From assembly GCF_003086295.3 (NCBI RefSeq), contig NC_092047.1, positions 62,414,054-62,478,053 of the forward strand: a stretch of DNA of 64,000 bases, written 5' to 3'. The position numbers and the translations under genes are program-made. Within the stretch, counting starts at the first letter, position 1. Every line of letters begins with the position of its first letter. The notes under the pieces are model-generated. The model was not told the origin of the DNA. It worked only from the letters and a program-made list of their open reading frames with translations, and searched no databases. This document shows positions 1-9,995 of the stretch, in pieces. The stretch is from Arachis hypogaea. Lineage: Eukaryota > Streptophyta > Magnoliopsida > Fabales > Fabaceae.

Positions 1-922
1 GGCCGAGCTCTATGGGAAGAGGTCGGTGTCAACCAATTTTTATAAGAGGTCGGTCATTTTTGTCTTTGCTCAAACCAGTTCGCCTAGCTCGACCCAGGGT
101 ATGAACAATTAGATTGGTTTTGGATTGAGAGTTTGTTAAATTGAGGTTATGAGGTTTTTGGGTAAAAAATGGATTTTCGGTGAACTTTGACGGATCATAA
201 CTTGAGCCTCGGTTTTCGAAATATGTTGAAATTTGATTTAAATTAAAGTTCATTGAAAAATCTTAAAATTGACATAAAGTTTGTAAAATTTGGATTTTTG
301 TAGAGGAAGATATGATCATTCAAAGATTGGTATCAAAATCTGAAATTCTGCAGAGTTGCAGAATTTTGTGATTTCTGGTATGTGCGTACGCACAGCCTTG
401 TGCGCACGTACAACCCTGCGAAATTTACAACCTGTGCACACGTACACGTTGGGAAGGACCGTCTGTTGGGGGCACTAGCACACCTTGTGCGAGCAAACAG
501 AATTGCAAACTTTTGTTTCTATGCGTACGCACACATCCTAAATCTCTTGGCGTGTGCACGCACACCCCTGTGCGTATGCACACACCCTGTTTCTCAACTA
601 TTTCACCTTCCCAACAAGCTTGTAAGCTTCTATGACACCTATTGAAGACTCTTTGGCTTATTTTTGGACTTCAAACATGGGAAAGGTTCTAGGAGGTTTT
701 GAGTTGGTAGTATTTTGAAAAGTTAGAGAATGAAGGCTTAGGTATCTGATGTAATGAGAATGGGTTTGGTGGAGTGAGAAGGAAGAAGGGTATATGAATT
801 GAGTTGAACCTATGAGTTCGGAATGGAAATCATGAATTGATGATGGTTGTGATGATTTGAGGACTCGAAGAGAAATGATGATCTTGATAGATGTTGAGAG
901 TGTGTGGGGCTTATATCCCCGG
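1..922 (+). repeat. LTR fragment, family C (left part, broken)
   Basis: This stretch holds no credible gene. It is the left piece of an LTR that resumes at 12202 after element A and at 14095 after a solo LTR, and ends at about 15239 in TTAGGGTGTTACA. Evidence that it is an LTR is its relatedness to the minus-strand copy at 32702-34309 and the matching terminus TGTAACACCCTAA at 37205 and 42018. Positions 380-600 carry CGTACG-type palindromes such as GTGCGTACGCAC. The end near 897-922 is the first unit of a minisatellite continued at 12207. The true left end lies before base 1. Confidence 0.6.
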
Positions 923-3104
923 TGATGTGCGGAAAACGATCCAACACAAAACTCACCGGCAAGTATATCGGGTCGCATCAAGTAATAAAACTCACGTGAG
1001 TGAGGTCGATCCCACAGGGATTGATGGATCAAGCAAATTTAGTGGGTGATTAGTTTAGTCAAGCTAACATTGATGTGAATTTTGTGAAATTGTAACCAAC
1101 AGGAAGTAAAGGACAATGAATTTAAAGTTGCAGAATGTAAATTGGCAAGTAACTTTAAGAGCAAGAAATGTAAATTGCAAGAATCTTAAATTGCAAGAAA
1201 AGTAAAATTACATTAAATGTAAAGGGGAGTGGGTGCTAGAAATTAAAGAGAACAATAGATCAAAACTTAGAGAAAATTAAACTTGCAGGAAAAGTAAATC
1301 AGATCATGAACCGAAATGTAAAATGCATAGCACTTGCAGAAGAATTAAATTGCTTGAATATAAATTGAATTCAGTGAGAACAGAAAGCAATGAGAACCAA
1401 AGATCAAAATCAAGCTCAATGTAAATTAAATTGTAAACTTGCAGCAAAGGAACTTGTAGTAGAGGAGAAATTAAAATTGCAGAAGAAGAAAACAGAGAGA
1501 ATTCTCAAGGTGAGATTGAAACAGAATTTCTTCAATTCTCAACCCAAGATTTAAAACAAAAAGAAAAACTAAAGAGAGAGAGTTCTGTATTCCTAATGCT
1601 CCCTAGTGGAGCTCGCCTTTCTTTAACAAATATGAAAATGATGCCTTATATAGGCTTTACAAAATGAAAATGAAAAATGAAATTAAAAACAAATTACAAT
1701 TAAATGAAATTCCTATTTTATCTATCTCTTGTGCCTTTGAGTGATGATAATGGGCCTTGCGTGCTTTGGATTTGGGTTGAAGATGGCCTCTGTTGATTGC
1801 ACTTGGAGTTGGAGAGAGAACCGAAGTGAACCGGGTTGGGAATTATAAAAGCTTGAGTAAAAGTTTGAGTAAAAGTTTGAGGCAAACTTTTACTCAAACT
1901 TTTTACACCAGCTGCCCCATTCTTGCTGCTACCAACGTTTGAGCTAAAGTTTGGGGTCAAACTTTTGCTCAAACGTTGGCCCCTTTGCATGTATGTTGGA
2001 GTACTACTTTGTCTGCTTTTCAACGTTGCAAATTTCATGCCCACTATAGACTATTATATATGGTTAGAAAGCTCTGAATGTCAGCTTTCTAACCCAATTG
2101 GAATCACCTCAATTGGACATCTACAACTCAAGTTATGCTCATTTGAAGAGGACAAGGTCGCTAGCCTTGGTGTGCAGCGTTTGAGGTAAAGTTTGCCTCA
2201 AACGTGGTCGAAAACACCAGTTCTGGAGGCTCAAACATATTGTCCACCTCATACTATTATACATTTTTAGAAAGCCCTGAATGTCTACTTTCCAATGCCT
2301 TTGGAAGCGCATCAATTGGAGCTCCACAGCTCGAGTTATACTCCGTCGAAGGTGCAGAGGTCAGTTGGCCTCACTGCAGGTTGCCACCATGTTCATTTAT
2401 GCTCATTGCGGGGCAGTTTTCTCCCTCAATTTTAGTGTCCACCATGTAGTGCCATATATGCTTGGAAAGCTCTCGATTCCTACTTTCCATTGCTTTTTGA
2501 ATCACCTCATTTGGAGCTCTGTAGCTCAAGTTATTCTTGTTGGAAGTATACCCCTTGTATGCCTTGTGGTGTGGCGCCAACGTTTGCCAAAAAGCTTGAG
2601 GCAAACGTTGGCGCAAGCTTTTTCTCCCCTGGGTATGTTGGTGTGGCGCCAACGTTTGCCAAAAAGTTTGAGGCAAACGTTAGCGCAAGCTTTTGCTCCC
2701 TCCAGGGTGTAGTCAAGCTCCTCCAAAAGTTTGAGCTAAAGTTTGAGGCAAACTTTAGCTCAAGCTTTTTTCCTCTCTTGCTCTTTGTTTTGAGCCACGC
2801 TTTTCTTCCTTTGGGCCACGCTTCTCTTCCTTGATTTGGTCATGGGTCACACTTTTAGAAGCGTGGCCTAAGCCTCCAAAGTGTGCTCCAACTTCAAAGT
2901 GTGCCCAAAATTCCTCTTTTCTTCTTTTTAGCTTATTTTGTGCTCTTTTTGCTTCTTTTTCTTCTTATTTCCTACAAAGTTTATCAAATCAAAAGATCAA
3001 AGAAATATACCATTTAAGCACCAAAGAATGCAATATTTGAGCACTAATCATAAATTTCTTGTATGAAAAAGCATAGAAAAACATGACATGGTGACATGTC
3101 ATCA
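923..3104 (-). repeat. 3' LTR of element A
   Basis: This is the left copy of the 2182-bp LTR. It starts TGATGTGCGG and ends ATGTCATCA, giving short inverted termini TGATG/CATCA. It has no cellular ORF: the frames with LPKSLRQTLAQAF-like repeats are translations of DNA hairpins. A cluster of perfect or near-perfect inverted repeats lies at 1859-2763. Three degenerate copies of a module found in other LTR families lie at about 2066-2140, 2255-2345 and 2455-2540. Confidence 0.93.
1859..2763. repeat. Hairpin cluster in the left LTR of element A
   Basis: Six inverted repeats are visible: 1859-1878/1884-1903 (20-bp perfect arms, 5-nt loop GAGGC); 1932-1952/1959-1979 (21-bp arms, one mismatch); 2178-2186/2196-2204 (9-bp arms); 2574-2588/2600-2614 (15-bp perfect arms, 11-nt loop); 2646-2660/2672-2686 (15-bp arms, one mismatch); and 2731-2744/2750-2763 (14-bp perfect arms, loop GAGGC). 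The arms are variants of one seed, AAACGTTTGCC and its complement. The same cluster recurs 9097 bases to the right, at 10956-11860, in the other LTR. Confidence 0.9.
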
Positions 3105-3544
3105 CAACACCAAACTTAAACCTTGCTTGTCCCCAAGCAAGAAAAGAATCATGCAATAGAGATTGACAATCCAAGGTAAGAAGAATAGCAACTCAATGTT
3201 CATGGTAAGCTAGTTTTCTAAGCATGCTACAATCGCAAAAGAGATGTAAATGATTGATGTTTCTATCTAGCTCAATTTATGAAATCTTTCTCTTATATTT
3301 CTTCCTTGAAACAAGCTTTTGATTTTTCTTATTAGCTTCTCCTTTTGGGTGCTTTGCCCCATGAGTTAATAACAAAGCTACGACTTCTAAATGCTTTGTT
3401 TTCAAGTATTACCACTTGATACATAAGCACCACAAGCATTTAATTAGAGGACTTCATTAAGCTCATTTGTTTCTTTTCTTGACTCTCTAATCATAACTAA
3501 AGGAAAAGCTCCCCTAAAACTTAAATCCTATGCTATTTATACAC
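3105..3544 (-). other. Element A, non-coding 3' edge beside the 3' LTR
   Basis: No ORF is visible. The 12-mer ACACCAAACTTA (TAAGTTTGGTGT on the element strand) starts three bases from the LTR edge, followed by CTTGCTTGTCCCCAAGCAAG, which is itself an inverted repeat (CTTGCTTG/CAAGCAAG). This is where a polypurine tract is expected on the minus strand. The only purine-rich run is GGGGACAAGCAAGG, so the tract is weak by eye. Confidence 0.6.
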
Positions 3545-4446
3545 TTTCTTCAAATGGTCTTCAAGCCTTCAATTGGGCCTTTGCTCTTGATGGAATTGGG
3601 TTGATAGAGGCCTTGGTTGATTGCTCTTGGAGTTTGGAGAAGAACCGAAGTGAACCGGGTTTGGAATCATGTAAGCTTGAGTAAAAGTTTGAGTAAAAGT
3701 TTGAGGCAAACTTTTACTCAAACTTTTCATATCAGCCACCCCATCCTTGCTGCTACCAACGTTTGAGCCAAAGTTTGGGGTCAAACTTTTGCTCAAACGT
3801 TGGCTCCCCCTTGCACACTCATGGCGCCAACGTTTGCCAAAAAGTTTGAGGCAAACGTTGGCGCAAACTTTTGCTCTCCAGGGTGTGTTGTTCATGGCGC
3901 CAACGTTTGCCAAAAAGTTTGAGGCAAACGTTAGCGCAAACTTTTGCTCTCCAGGGTGTTGATTTGTGATGCCAAAAGTTTGCCAAAAAGTTTGAGGCAA
4001 ACTTTTGCTCAAGCTTTTTGCCCAAAAGTTTGCACAAAAGTTTGAGGCAAACTTTTGGTCAAGCTTTTTGCTCCCTGGTTCATTTTCACTTATTCCAAAA
4101 GTTTGAGCTAAAGTTTGAGGCAAACTTTTGCTCAAACTTTTTGTCCTCTCTTCCTCCTAGCCATTCCTTCTTGCTTCAACCTTTCTCTAAGCTTTCTTCA
4201 CCTATTATTAATAAACCAAACACATCAAAGCTATGCTCAAAATCATGAGATATTCATTCTTTCATAATATGTGACAATTATAGCATAAAACCTCATGAAA
4301 TTGCATTAATTCATCTATGGTTGATTAAATCAAAGGAAGCATGAAAATCTACCCAATTGGCTTGCTTATGGCTCAAGAAAGTGCATAATGCATTTGAAAA
4401 CAAAAGAAAAAGGCTAGTGAAACTAGGCTAAGATGACTTGTCATCA
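3545..4446 (-). repeat. Extra, truncated LTR copy inside element A
   Basis: The right end reads GACTTGTCATCA and is followed by the same ACACCAAACTTA and CTTGCTTGTCCCCAAGCAAG seen beside the real 3' LTR at 3105. The body repeats the LTR middle, including the phrase AGAACCGAAGTGAACCGGG and a cluster of AAACGTTTGCC/GGCAAACGTTT hairpins at 3676-4140. It lacks the rest of the LTR and is diverged from both flanking LTRs. The minus-strand ORF of 188 residues across 3569-4135 is a hairpin-repeat artefact. Confidence 0.75.
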
Positions 4447-5944
4447 CAACACCAAACTTAAAGCTTGCTTGTCCCCAAGCAAGAAAAGATTTATTGAGAA
4501 GAAAGAATGAAATGGAAGAGGATGTTCATGCTAGTAGAGTGTTATTGGTAGTTCATGGGGTTTTATGTGGATATGTAAACACTCACTTCTTATTGACTCT
4601 TAAGCCTAGAAAGTCTCCTTCAAGCTTCAAGTAACATACTGCTATGACCTCTCATTATTCCTTTATCCTTGGCTATTGTTTTGTTCATAAGCTTTATTTG
4701 AGTGTCATGTGTAACAAGTTCATTGATTTCTTTATACTTGACACATTATTCACTATAGACACTTGGCTCACATTCCTTCTTAAAACATTGATGCCCAGCA
4801 CCTCTTTGGGTTACTAAATGCCTTGTAGTTAGGTTGCTCTTGATAGTGGATTTTCAGCTGATGATCCCGGGTTAGTTAACCCAAGTCACCAAGTGTTGAT
4901 GCACTCCAAAGAGATTAATAATCCAAGCAGATCTTAGTACAAAGACACCATAGGCATATATTTTAAGGTTCAAGCTATTGGTGTCTAGCTTTGTTTCTTT
5001 TTGTTTTTCTTTTGTTCTGTTGCCATTTTTGGCTTTTTCTTTTCTCTCTTTTTTTTTGTTTTTCTTTTTAACCAATGACTTTTATTTGATTGAGATTCAT
5101 AGACAGTAGGCCACTTTCTACTTAAGAAGAGACATCCTAGTTCTCTTATTCATTAAAAGTGAGCTATTATGCAATCACACATTCATACCACCACTTACTT
5201 TTATTGTACTTCTATCTAACAAAGAACTATCTCACTTCACATTCAAACATTTCTTTTATTGAATTAAAGATGCAAGGGACAAAGCATGCTTTTTGTTAAG
5301 TGGAAGTAAACATACAAGCATACACTTAGGCTAGCTTACTTATTGCAAAAGAAAATTGAATCTACTTGAACTAGATGAACACTTTAGCAAGACATAAATC
5401 AAAGCATTTCTCAACAGCAAAAGTTAAGTATAAATACAACCTATTGGTTTGCAGTTCTTTTGTTCTTCCTTCTATTGTGCCCCTTTTGAGTCATGATGCA
5501 TAATGTCTTCAAATGGTGGTTCGTTCCCTGCACAATTCTCAAAAGTTGCTTGCTTCTCAAGCCCTTAGGTGACTGGTTAGTATGCATGAATTGAGTGTGG
5601 CTTTTTGGATTCAATTTGGTGTGGGAACACCAAACTTAATTCCTTGCCACTATCTCTAATGCAACAGGTTGTACATTTATAAATTCTTTTGGCCTTGCTA
5701 AAGGTTATGGAACCAAACTAAGAAGCAATTAACTGGTTGAATAATTTGTCTGATTGCTTGGAGCTATCATTATGCAAGAGGTGAGAATATGCTTTTAAAT
5801 GAGATTTTGGTGGAACACCAAACTTAGAATCCTTCATTCTCCCTTAAATTGTTTTGGTGTGCAACACCAAACTTAGATCCTTGCAATATAGACAAAACTA
5901 CTCAACCTTTTTATTGAAACAGCTATGAAAAGAAAACTACCTCA
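4447..5944 (-). other. Element A, long non-coding 3' region
   Basis: I see no coding region here. The plus strand is T- and C-rich around 4980-5070. The 12-mer ACACCAAACTTA occurs at 4449, 5627, 5815 and 5864, always in the same orientation. No reverse transcriptase or integrase motif is present in any frame. Confidence 0.6.
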
Positions 5945-5992
5945 GGTTGGGTTGCCTCCCAACAAGCGCTTCTTTATTGTCACTAGCTTGAC
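5945..5992 (-). promoter_or_regulatory. Conserved post-ORF hairpin motif, element A copy
   Basis: Read on the element (minus) strand this is GTCAAGCTAGTGAC, then AAGCGCTT, then the hairpin GTTGGG-AGGCAA-CCCAAC. On the plus strand the arms are 5946-5951 and 5958-5963. It lies 14 bases downstream of the stop of the protease ORF. Versions occur at 47877-47925 (E1), 54596-54645 (E2) and 60112-60150 (H), always a short way downstream of the last ORF. Its function is unknown to me; a cis-acting RNA structure is an inference. Confidence 0.6.
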
Positions 5993-6006
5993 ATCTCGTT
6001 CTTTGA

Positions 6007-7296
6007 TTATGGAGGCTGAAAAGCATAGTGCCTCAGCTTTTTTTCTCTTACTGTGAACTTTCTTCCGGTCTCCTTTTTGATGATCTCTAGGTGTTCAAGT
6101 GAAAGGACCCGGTTCATAGTGTAGTATTCAGATGATTGTGGGGACACCTTCATTGGTTGGGTGTTTAACACTACTTTATCCCCTGGTGAAAAGCCTTCAG
6201 TAGGGATCTTCTTGTTTCTCCACCCTCTTGGCCTCTTCTTCTTTTCTTTCTCAAAAGATACTCCCTGCCTTGGTGGTTCCTTATCTGAGATGTTGAATTT
6301 CTCATCTGGAGGTTTTGGATCTAGTTCCTCCTTGATTTCTTTGGTCTGTTGCACCATCTCTACTTCTTTCAAGCAATGATTTGGAAGTCTTGGAGCTAAC
6401 TCATTGACTACCTCCTTCAAACTTTGATCTCTGGCCTTATCCTCCATACACTCTTCTTCTTGAGTGGGCTCATGTGGGGTTTTAAAAACATGGAATGCTA
6501 GGTGCTCATCATGCACTCTCAGCAACAATTCCCCTTTTTCAACATCTATCAGTGCTCTGCCCGTAGCAAGAAAAGGCCTCCCTAGGATGATGGGGGTGTT
6601 AGGGTCCTCCTCCATATCCAGAATGACAAAATCAGTTGGGAGAAGGAATTTCCCCACTTTTACCAGTACATTCTCTACAACTCCAACTGCTTGCTGGATG
6701 GATTTGTCAGCCATTTGAAGGAGTATTCGTGTGGATTTCAGCTCACAAATTCGAAGTTTCCTTATTAGAGACAAAGGCATCAAGTTTATGCTTGCACCAA
6801 GGTCACAGAATGACTTTTCAATTGTTATGTCTCCTATGGTGCAAGGTATATAAAAACTCCCAGGATCATCTTTCTTCTCTGGTAACTCTCTTTGGAGAAT
6901 AGCACTACATTCCATTGTCATCTCAACAATTTGTCCTTCTTTTAGGGACTTTTTCTTTGTCAGCACTTCCTTCATAAATTTGGCATACACTGGCATCTAT
7001 TCAAGTGCTTCTAAGAAAGGAATATTGATGCTGAGGGTCTTGAATATGTCCAGGAACTTTGAGTATTGCTTATCCTCATTCTCTTTTTTGAACCTCTGAG
7101 GGTATGGAAGTTTGGGGATATGTGGCTTCACCCCTTCCTTCTTCTCTTGTAGTTGTGTTTCAAGGATGTCCTGATCTCTCTTTGAGCTTTTTGCATTCCT
7201 GATTTCTTGATCTTCTTCACTTCTCTCTTCTGTCTCTTTTTGTGGAACTTCTCTGTTGTGTTCTTCCTGATTGATGGCTTTCTTCTCACTTTCCAC
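6007..7296 (-). pseudogene. Gag C-terminus/protease ORF of element A, one amber stop, fused to a conserved tail
   Basis: The frame runs from 7296 to 6007 and is interrupted only by TAG at 6997-6999, where the sequence reads FLEALE-stop-MPVYAKFMKE. Family proteins usually have Gln at that position (EQMPxYAKFMK). Downstream is an Athila-type retropepsin: IPCTIG, then FCDLGASINLMPLSL with the catalytic DLG-type motif, then VILGRPFLATG. About 70 residues later the protein ends in a block with RGWRNKKIPTEGFSPGD, RVLSLEHLEI and GRKFTVREK, and stops at FQPP. No reverse transcriptase lies between protease and this tail. The FSPGDKVV string resembles the GD motif of an integrase C-terminus, which is an inference. 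The same tail follows the protease remnants of E1 and E2. Confidence 0.8.
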
Positions 7297-8745
7297 TATA
7301 ATTGCTTTGCACTCCTCCCACTTTGTAGCTTTTCCTTTAGTTTTGATAGAGAGTTTTCGGAGAGCTTTTGGTGTTGAGTGATTTTGAGTTTCTGAGTGAT
7401 AAAGCTGAAGGCTCTGAGTACCAATGATAATTATATTGTTAAGTACTTGTGGTGTTTATGTATCAAGCCAAATGCTTGAAAACAAAACACTTAGAAGTCA
7501 AGGCTAGGCTCATTCTTTCCCTTTTTCTTTTCTTGCTTTATTTTGCATTTGCTTTCAAGGTTTTCATGATTTTAAAAGATTTCACAAAACGTGCTAGATG
7601 AAAACTTCAATTAAATAAAATCCAATGCAATTGAGCAACAATTAATCATACTAGCTTTCCAATACTTGTATGCACATGCTAAAATCTTCTTTAATGCCTT
7701 GTTTGTTTATGATCATGATACTTTACTGCTTTAAGCTTTACAAAACTCAAGTTGGTAGTCATAATGGCATGGCAACATGTTACAAATCAGTATTCAAGCT
7801 ATGCTTATTCATACCACACATGCACATAGAGAATATAAAGACAATCATGCATTTTAAGTGCTGGAAACAAATGAGGAGAAAAGGAACTCTACAACCTTGT
7901 AGTTCATCTTCATTATTGTTGTCCTTTTTCCTCTATTCTTCCTCTTTCCCTTGCCAAACTCAGAATGCTTGCTCATCCTCAAGCAACAATTAGAACAATG
8001 GCTATGGGGATAAGATGGATCATGAATGTCTCACACAATGAAATGTTAGTAGTACATGTGTTTCAAGCAAGCAAAACTAAAGATAATAATCAAGGCATAA
8101 GAGACAGAGACATTATGATTGCAAACTTAAGAAGGTGAGCATAATACTTTGCATAAAGAATAAGTGTCACACCAAACTTAGTGTGACACTTTCACTTGGA
8201 ATCAATGCATGTATCCAGTAAAGATTTGAAGCAATTTGTGTTGCATAGCAACACCAAACTTAGAATGCAATCCTATGTCCATTTATTTGAATTAAAACTA
8301 AGCAAGTGAAACTGTTATTTGTTAAGTACAATCACCAAGCCAAGAATATGTCATGTATAAAACTCTCTCGGTAATGTATTAACAAACACAGTGAATAAGT
8401 AAACTAAAATGAAAGCATTAAAAACAAAGAATTAACTAAAGTAAACAGAATAACAAAATATCAAACCAAAAGAAAATTAACACTGCAAAGACATTATGGT
8501 TATGCAGACAAGTGGTATTGCTGAATGATTTGCATAGAAAAATAGGTGGCACACCAAACTTAGAATCTTGGTGTGTCACTTTTATTTTTGATTTGATGCA
8601 ATCATCCAAAAAGATTGAAAACAATTTGTTGCAAGGCAACACCAAAGTTAGAATGTAACCATATGCCAATTTATTGAAATTTAAACAAAGTAAGGAGAAG
8701 AAATGTACCTACTGTCTACATGTTCTTTACTTTCTTCCTCTTCTT
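7297..8745 (-). other. Element A, spacer between the two ORFs
   Basis: No coding sequence is supported. Single occurrences of ACACCAAACTTA or a one-base variant are at 8169, 8251, 8551 and 8639. The copy at 8169 lies inside a small inverted repeat, AGTGTCAC/GTGTGACACT. The canonical gag capsid motifs seen in E1 are absent. Confidence 0.55.
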
Positions 8746-9846
8746 CTAATTTGTTAAGAGAAATGACTTCACAGGAGGAGAAGTTTCAGTTATTGTCCCC
8801 TGTCTTGGTCTCCTTTCAGCAAGCTTCCTTGTGAAATTGGCTTGATTGATCTTGCTTGCTGGATCAGGGACAGGATTGGTGCTCTTGTTAGTTGCCTTTA
8901 CTTCTTTGAATCCAAGTCTTGGTTGCTGTGTGATTATTGGAGTTTTGTATTCATCCAGAACCTTTTGAATCGGTGGTTCCATGAACTCTTCCTCACTTGA
9001 GTGTAAATTTTCTGGAATGACTTCCTCACTTTCTTGCTCTTCCACTTCCTCCCTTGCACTCAACATTTGCTTTAATAGCTCTTTTATGGAGGAGGTTTGT
9101 TGATCTTCCCAAGCTTTCTTCATCTCCTCTTCATACCTTTCAATCATGGATTCAAGTGTTGAGGCGTTTTGGTCCAGGGGGGTTTGAGGAGGTTGTGAGT
9201 GTTCAGGTTCTTTTGTCATCTCAAGTGCAGTTTCATTTTCAGCTATTTCCACCACCTCTTTCTTTTTCACTAAGAATTCACTTGACTCAGTAGTCTCTTC
9301 ATCTTGCTCTTCCACTTTATCCTTCACATCCATCAATTGGTCTTCATCCTTACTGTTTGATGGTTCTAAGTTTTTCCTTATGTTCTCCAAGTGCTCATTC
9401 GTCCTCTGACGGATGATTTCTTCCCTTTTCCAGGCTTCCATTGTCTCCTCCTCATATTTTTTGAACATGGACTCAAGCTTTGAAAGCCTTGAGTGGTTCA
9501 TGGAAGTTTGTGTGGGTGGTGAGTTTTGAAAGGGGCTTTCGGTTGAAGTATGGTCAAGTGATGATATCTTTGGATGAATATCATATGGAGTACTAGAATT
9601 CCCTTCCCAGCCACCATTAGAATCATGACTTGCATCATTTTGTGGTGGAGGGAAATATCCCATATGATTTTCTTTCTCATCTTGTGGTTCTGAAGCATAG
9701 CTCCATGAATTGGAGTGCCCAGAATTTGAAGTTTCTTGGTGATATTCCCAACCATTATTAGATATTGGTGATGGTGGGTGATATCCCATAAAATTTTGTT
9801 TGACCATAAGATGAGTTGAACTCCATTTGTATTTTGTAAACATCAA
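8746..9846 (-). CDS. Acidic coiled-coil ORF in the gag position of element A
   Basis: This is an intact 366-residue ORF, the first after the primer-binding site. The first 100 residues are rich in Asn, Ser, Pro and Tyr (for example MGYHPPSP and MGYFPPPQN). Two similar acidic helices follow, LESMFKKYEEETMEAWKREE and LESMIERYEEEMKKAWED, spaced by Glu-rich linkers, which suggests an internal duplication. The C-terminus is basic (RKLAERRPRQG). I see no zinc knuckle and no retroviral gag capsid motif. Similar Pro/Gln/Tyr-rich plus acidic ORFs occupy the same place in element H. Function is unknown; a structural or RNA-binding substitute for gag is possible. The true start could lie upstream if the transcript is spliced. 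Confidence 0.7.
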   Translation of the reverse strand: MMFTKYKWSSTHLMVKQNFMGYHPPSPISNNGWEYHQETSNSGHSNSWSYASEPQDEKENHMGYFPPPQNDASHDSNGGWEGNSSTPYDIHPKISSLDHTSTESPFQNSPPTQTSMNHSRLSKLESMFKKYEEETMEAWKREEIIRQRTNEHLENIRKNLEPSNSKDEDQLMDVKDKVEEQDEETTESSEFLVKKKEVVEIAENETALEMTKEPEHSQPPQTPLDQNASTLESMIERYEEEMKKAWEDQQTSSIKELLKQMLSAREEVEEQESEEVIPENLHSSEEEFMEPPIQKVLDEYKTPIITQQPRLGFKEVKATNKSTNPVPDPASKINQANFTRKLAERRPRQGTITETSPPVKSFLLTN

Positions 9847-9995
9847 TGAAATTTGAAATTCATGTCATAGAGAAAGAATTTCTTAGTGAGGCAATAACTC
9901 AAACACCTTGGTTTCAACTTAGAACAGAGAACAAAAATAAAGAAAATGCTTGATCTAGACTTCTCACCCACTTAATCATTGTTGATCTAAATCAA

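Noticed and set aside
380..600. Regular palindromes considered as a CRISPR array or protein operator
   Set aside because: Spacing is irregular, spacers are not uniform in length, and the sequence is an LTR in a plant genome.
2281..2712. Plus-strand ORF of 143 residues with KSLRQTLAQAF repeats
   Set aside because: It lies in the LTR of element A; the repeat peptide is a translation of DNA hairpins and appears in several frames on both strands.
3569..4135. Minus-strand ORF of 188 residues
   Set aside because: Same hairpin repeats in the partial LTR copy; no domain, and similar frames occur on the other strand.
6161..6902. Plus-strand frames opposite the protease of element A
   Set aside because: They are antisense shadows of the minus-strand gag/protease ORF.
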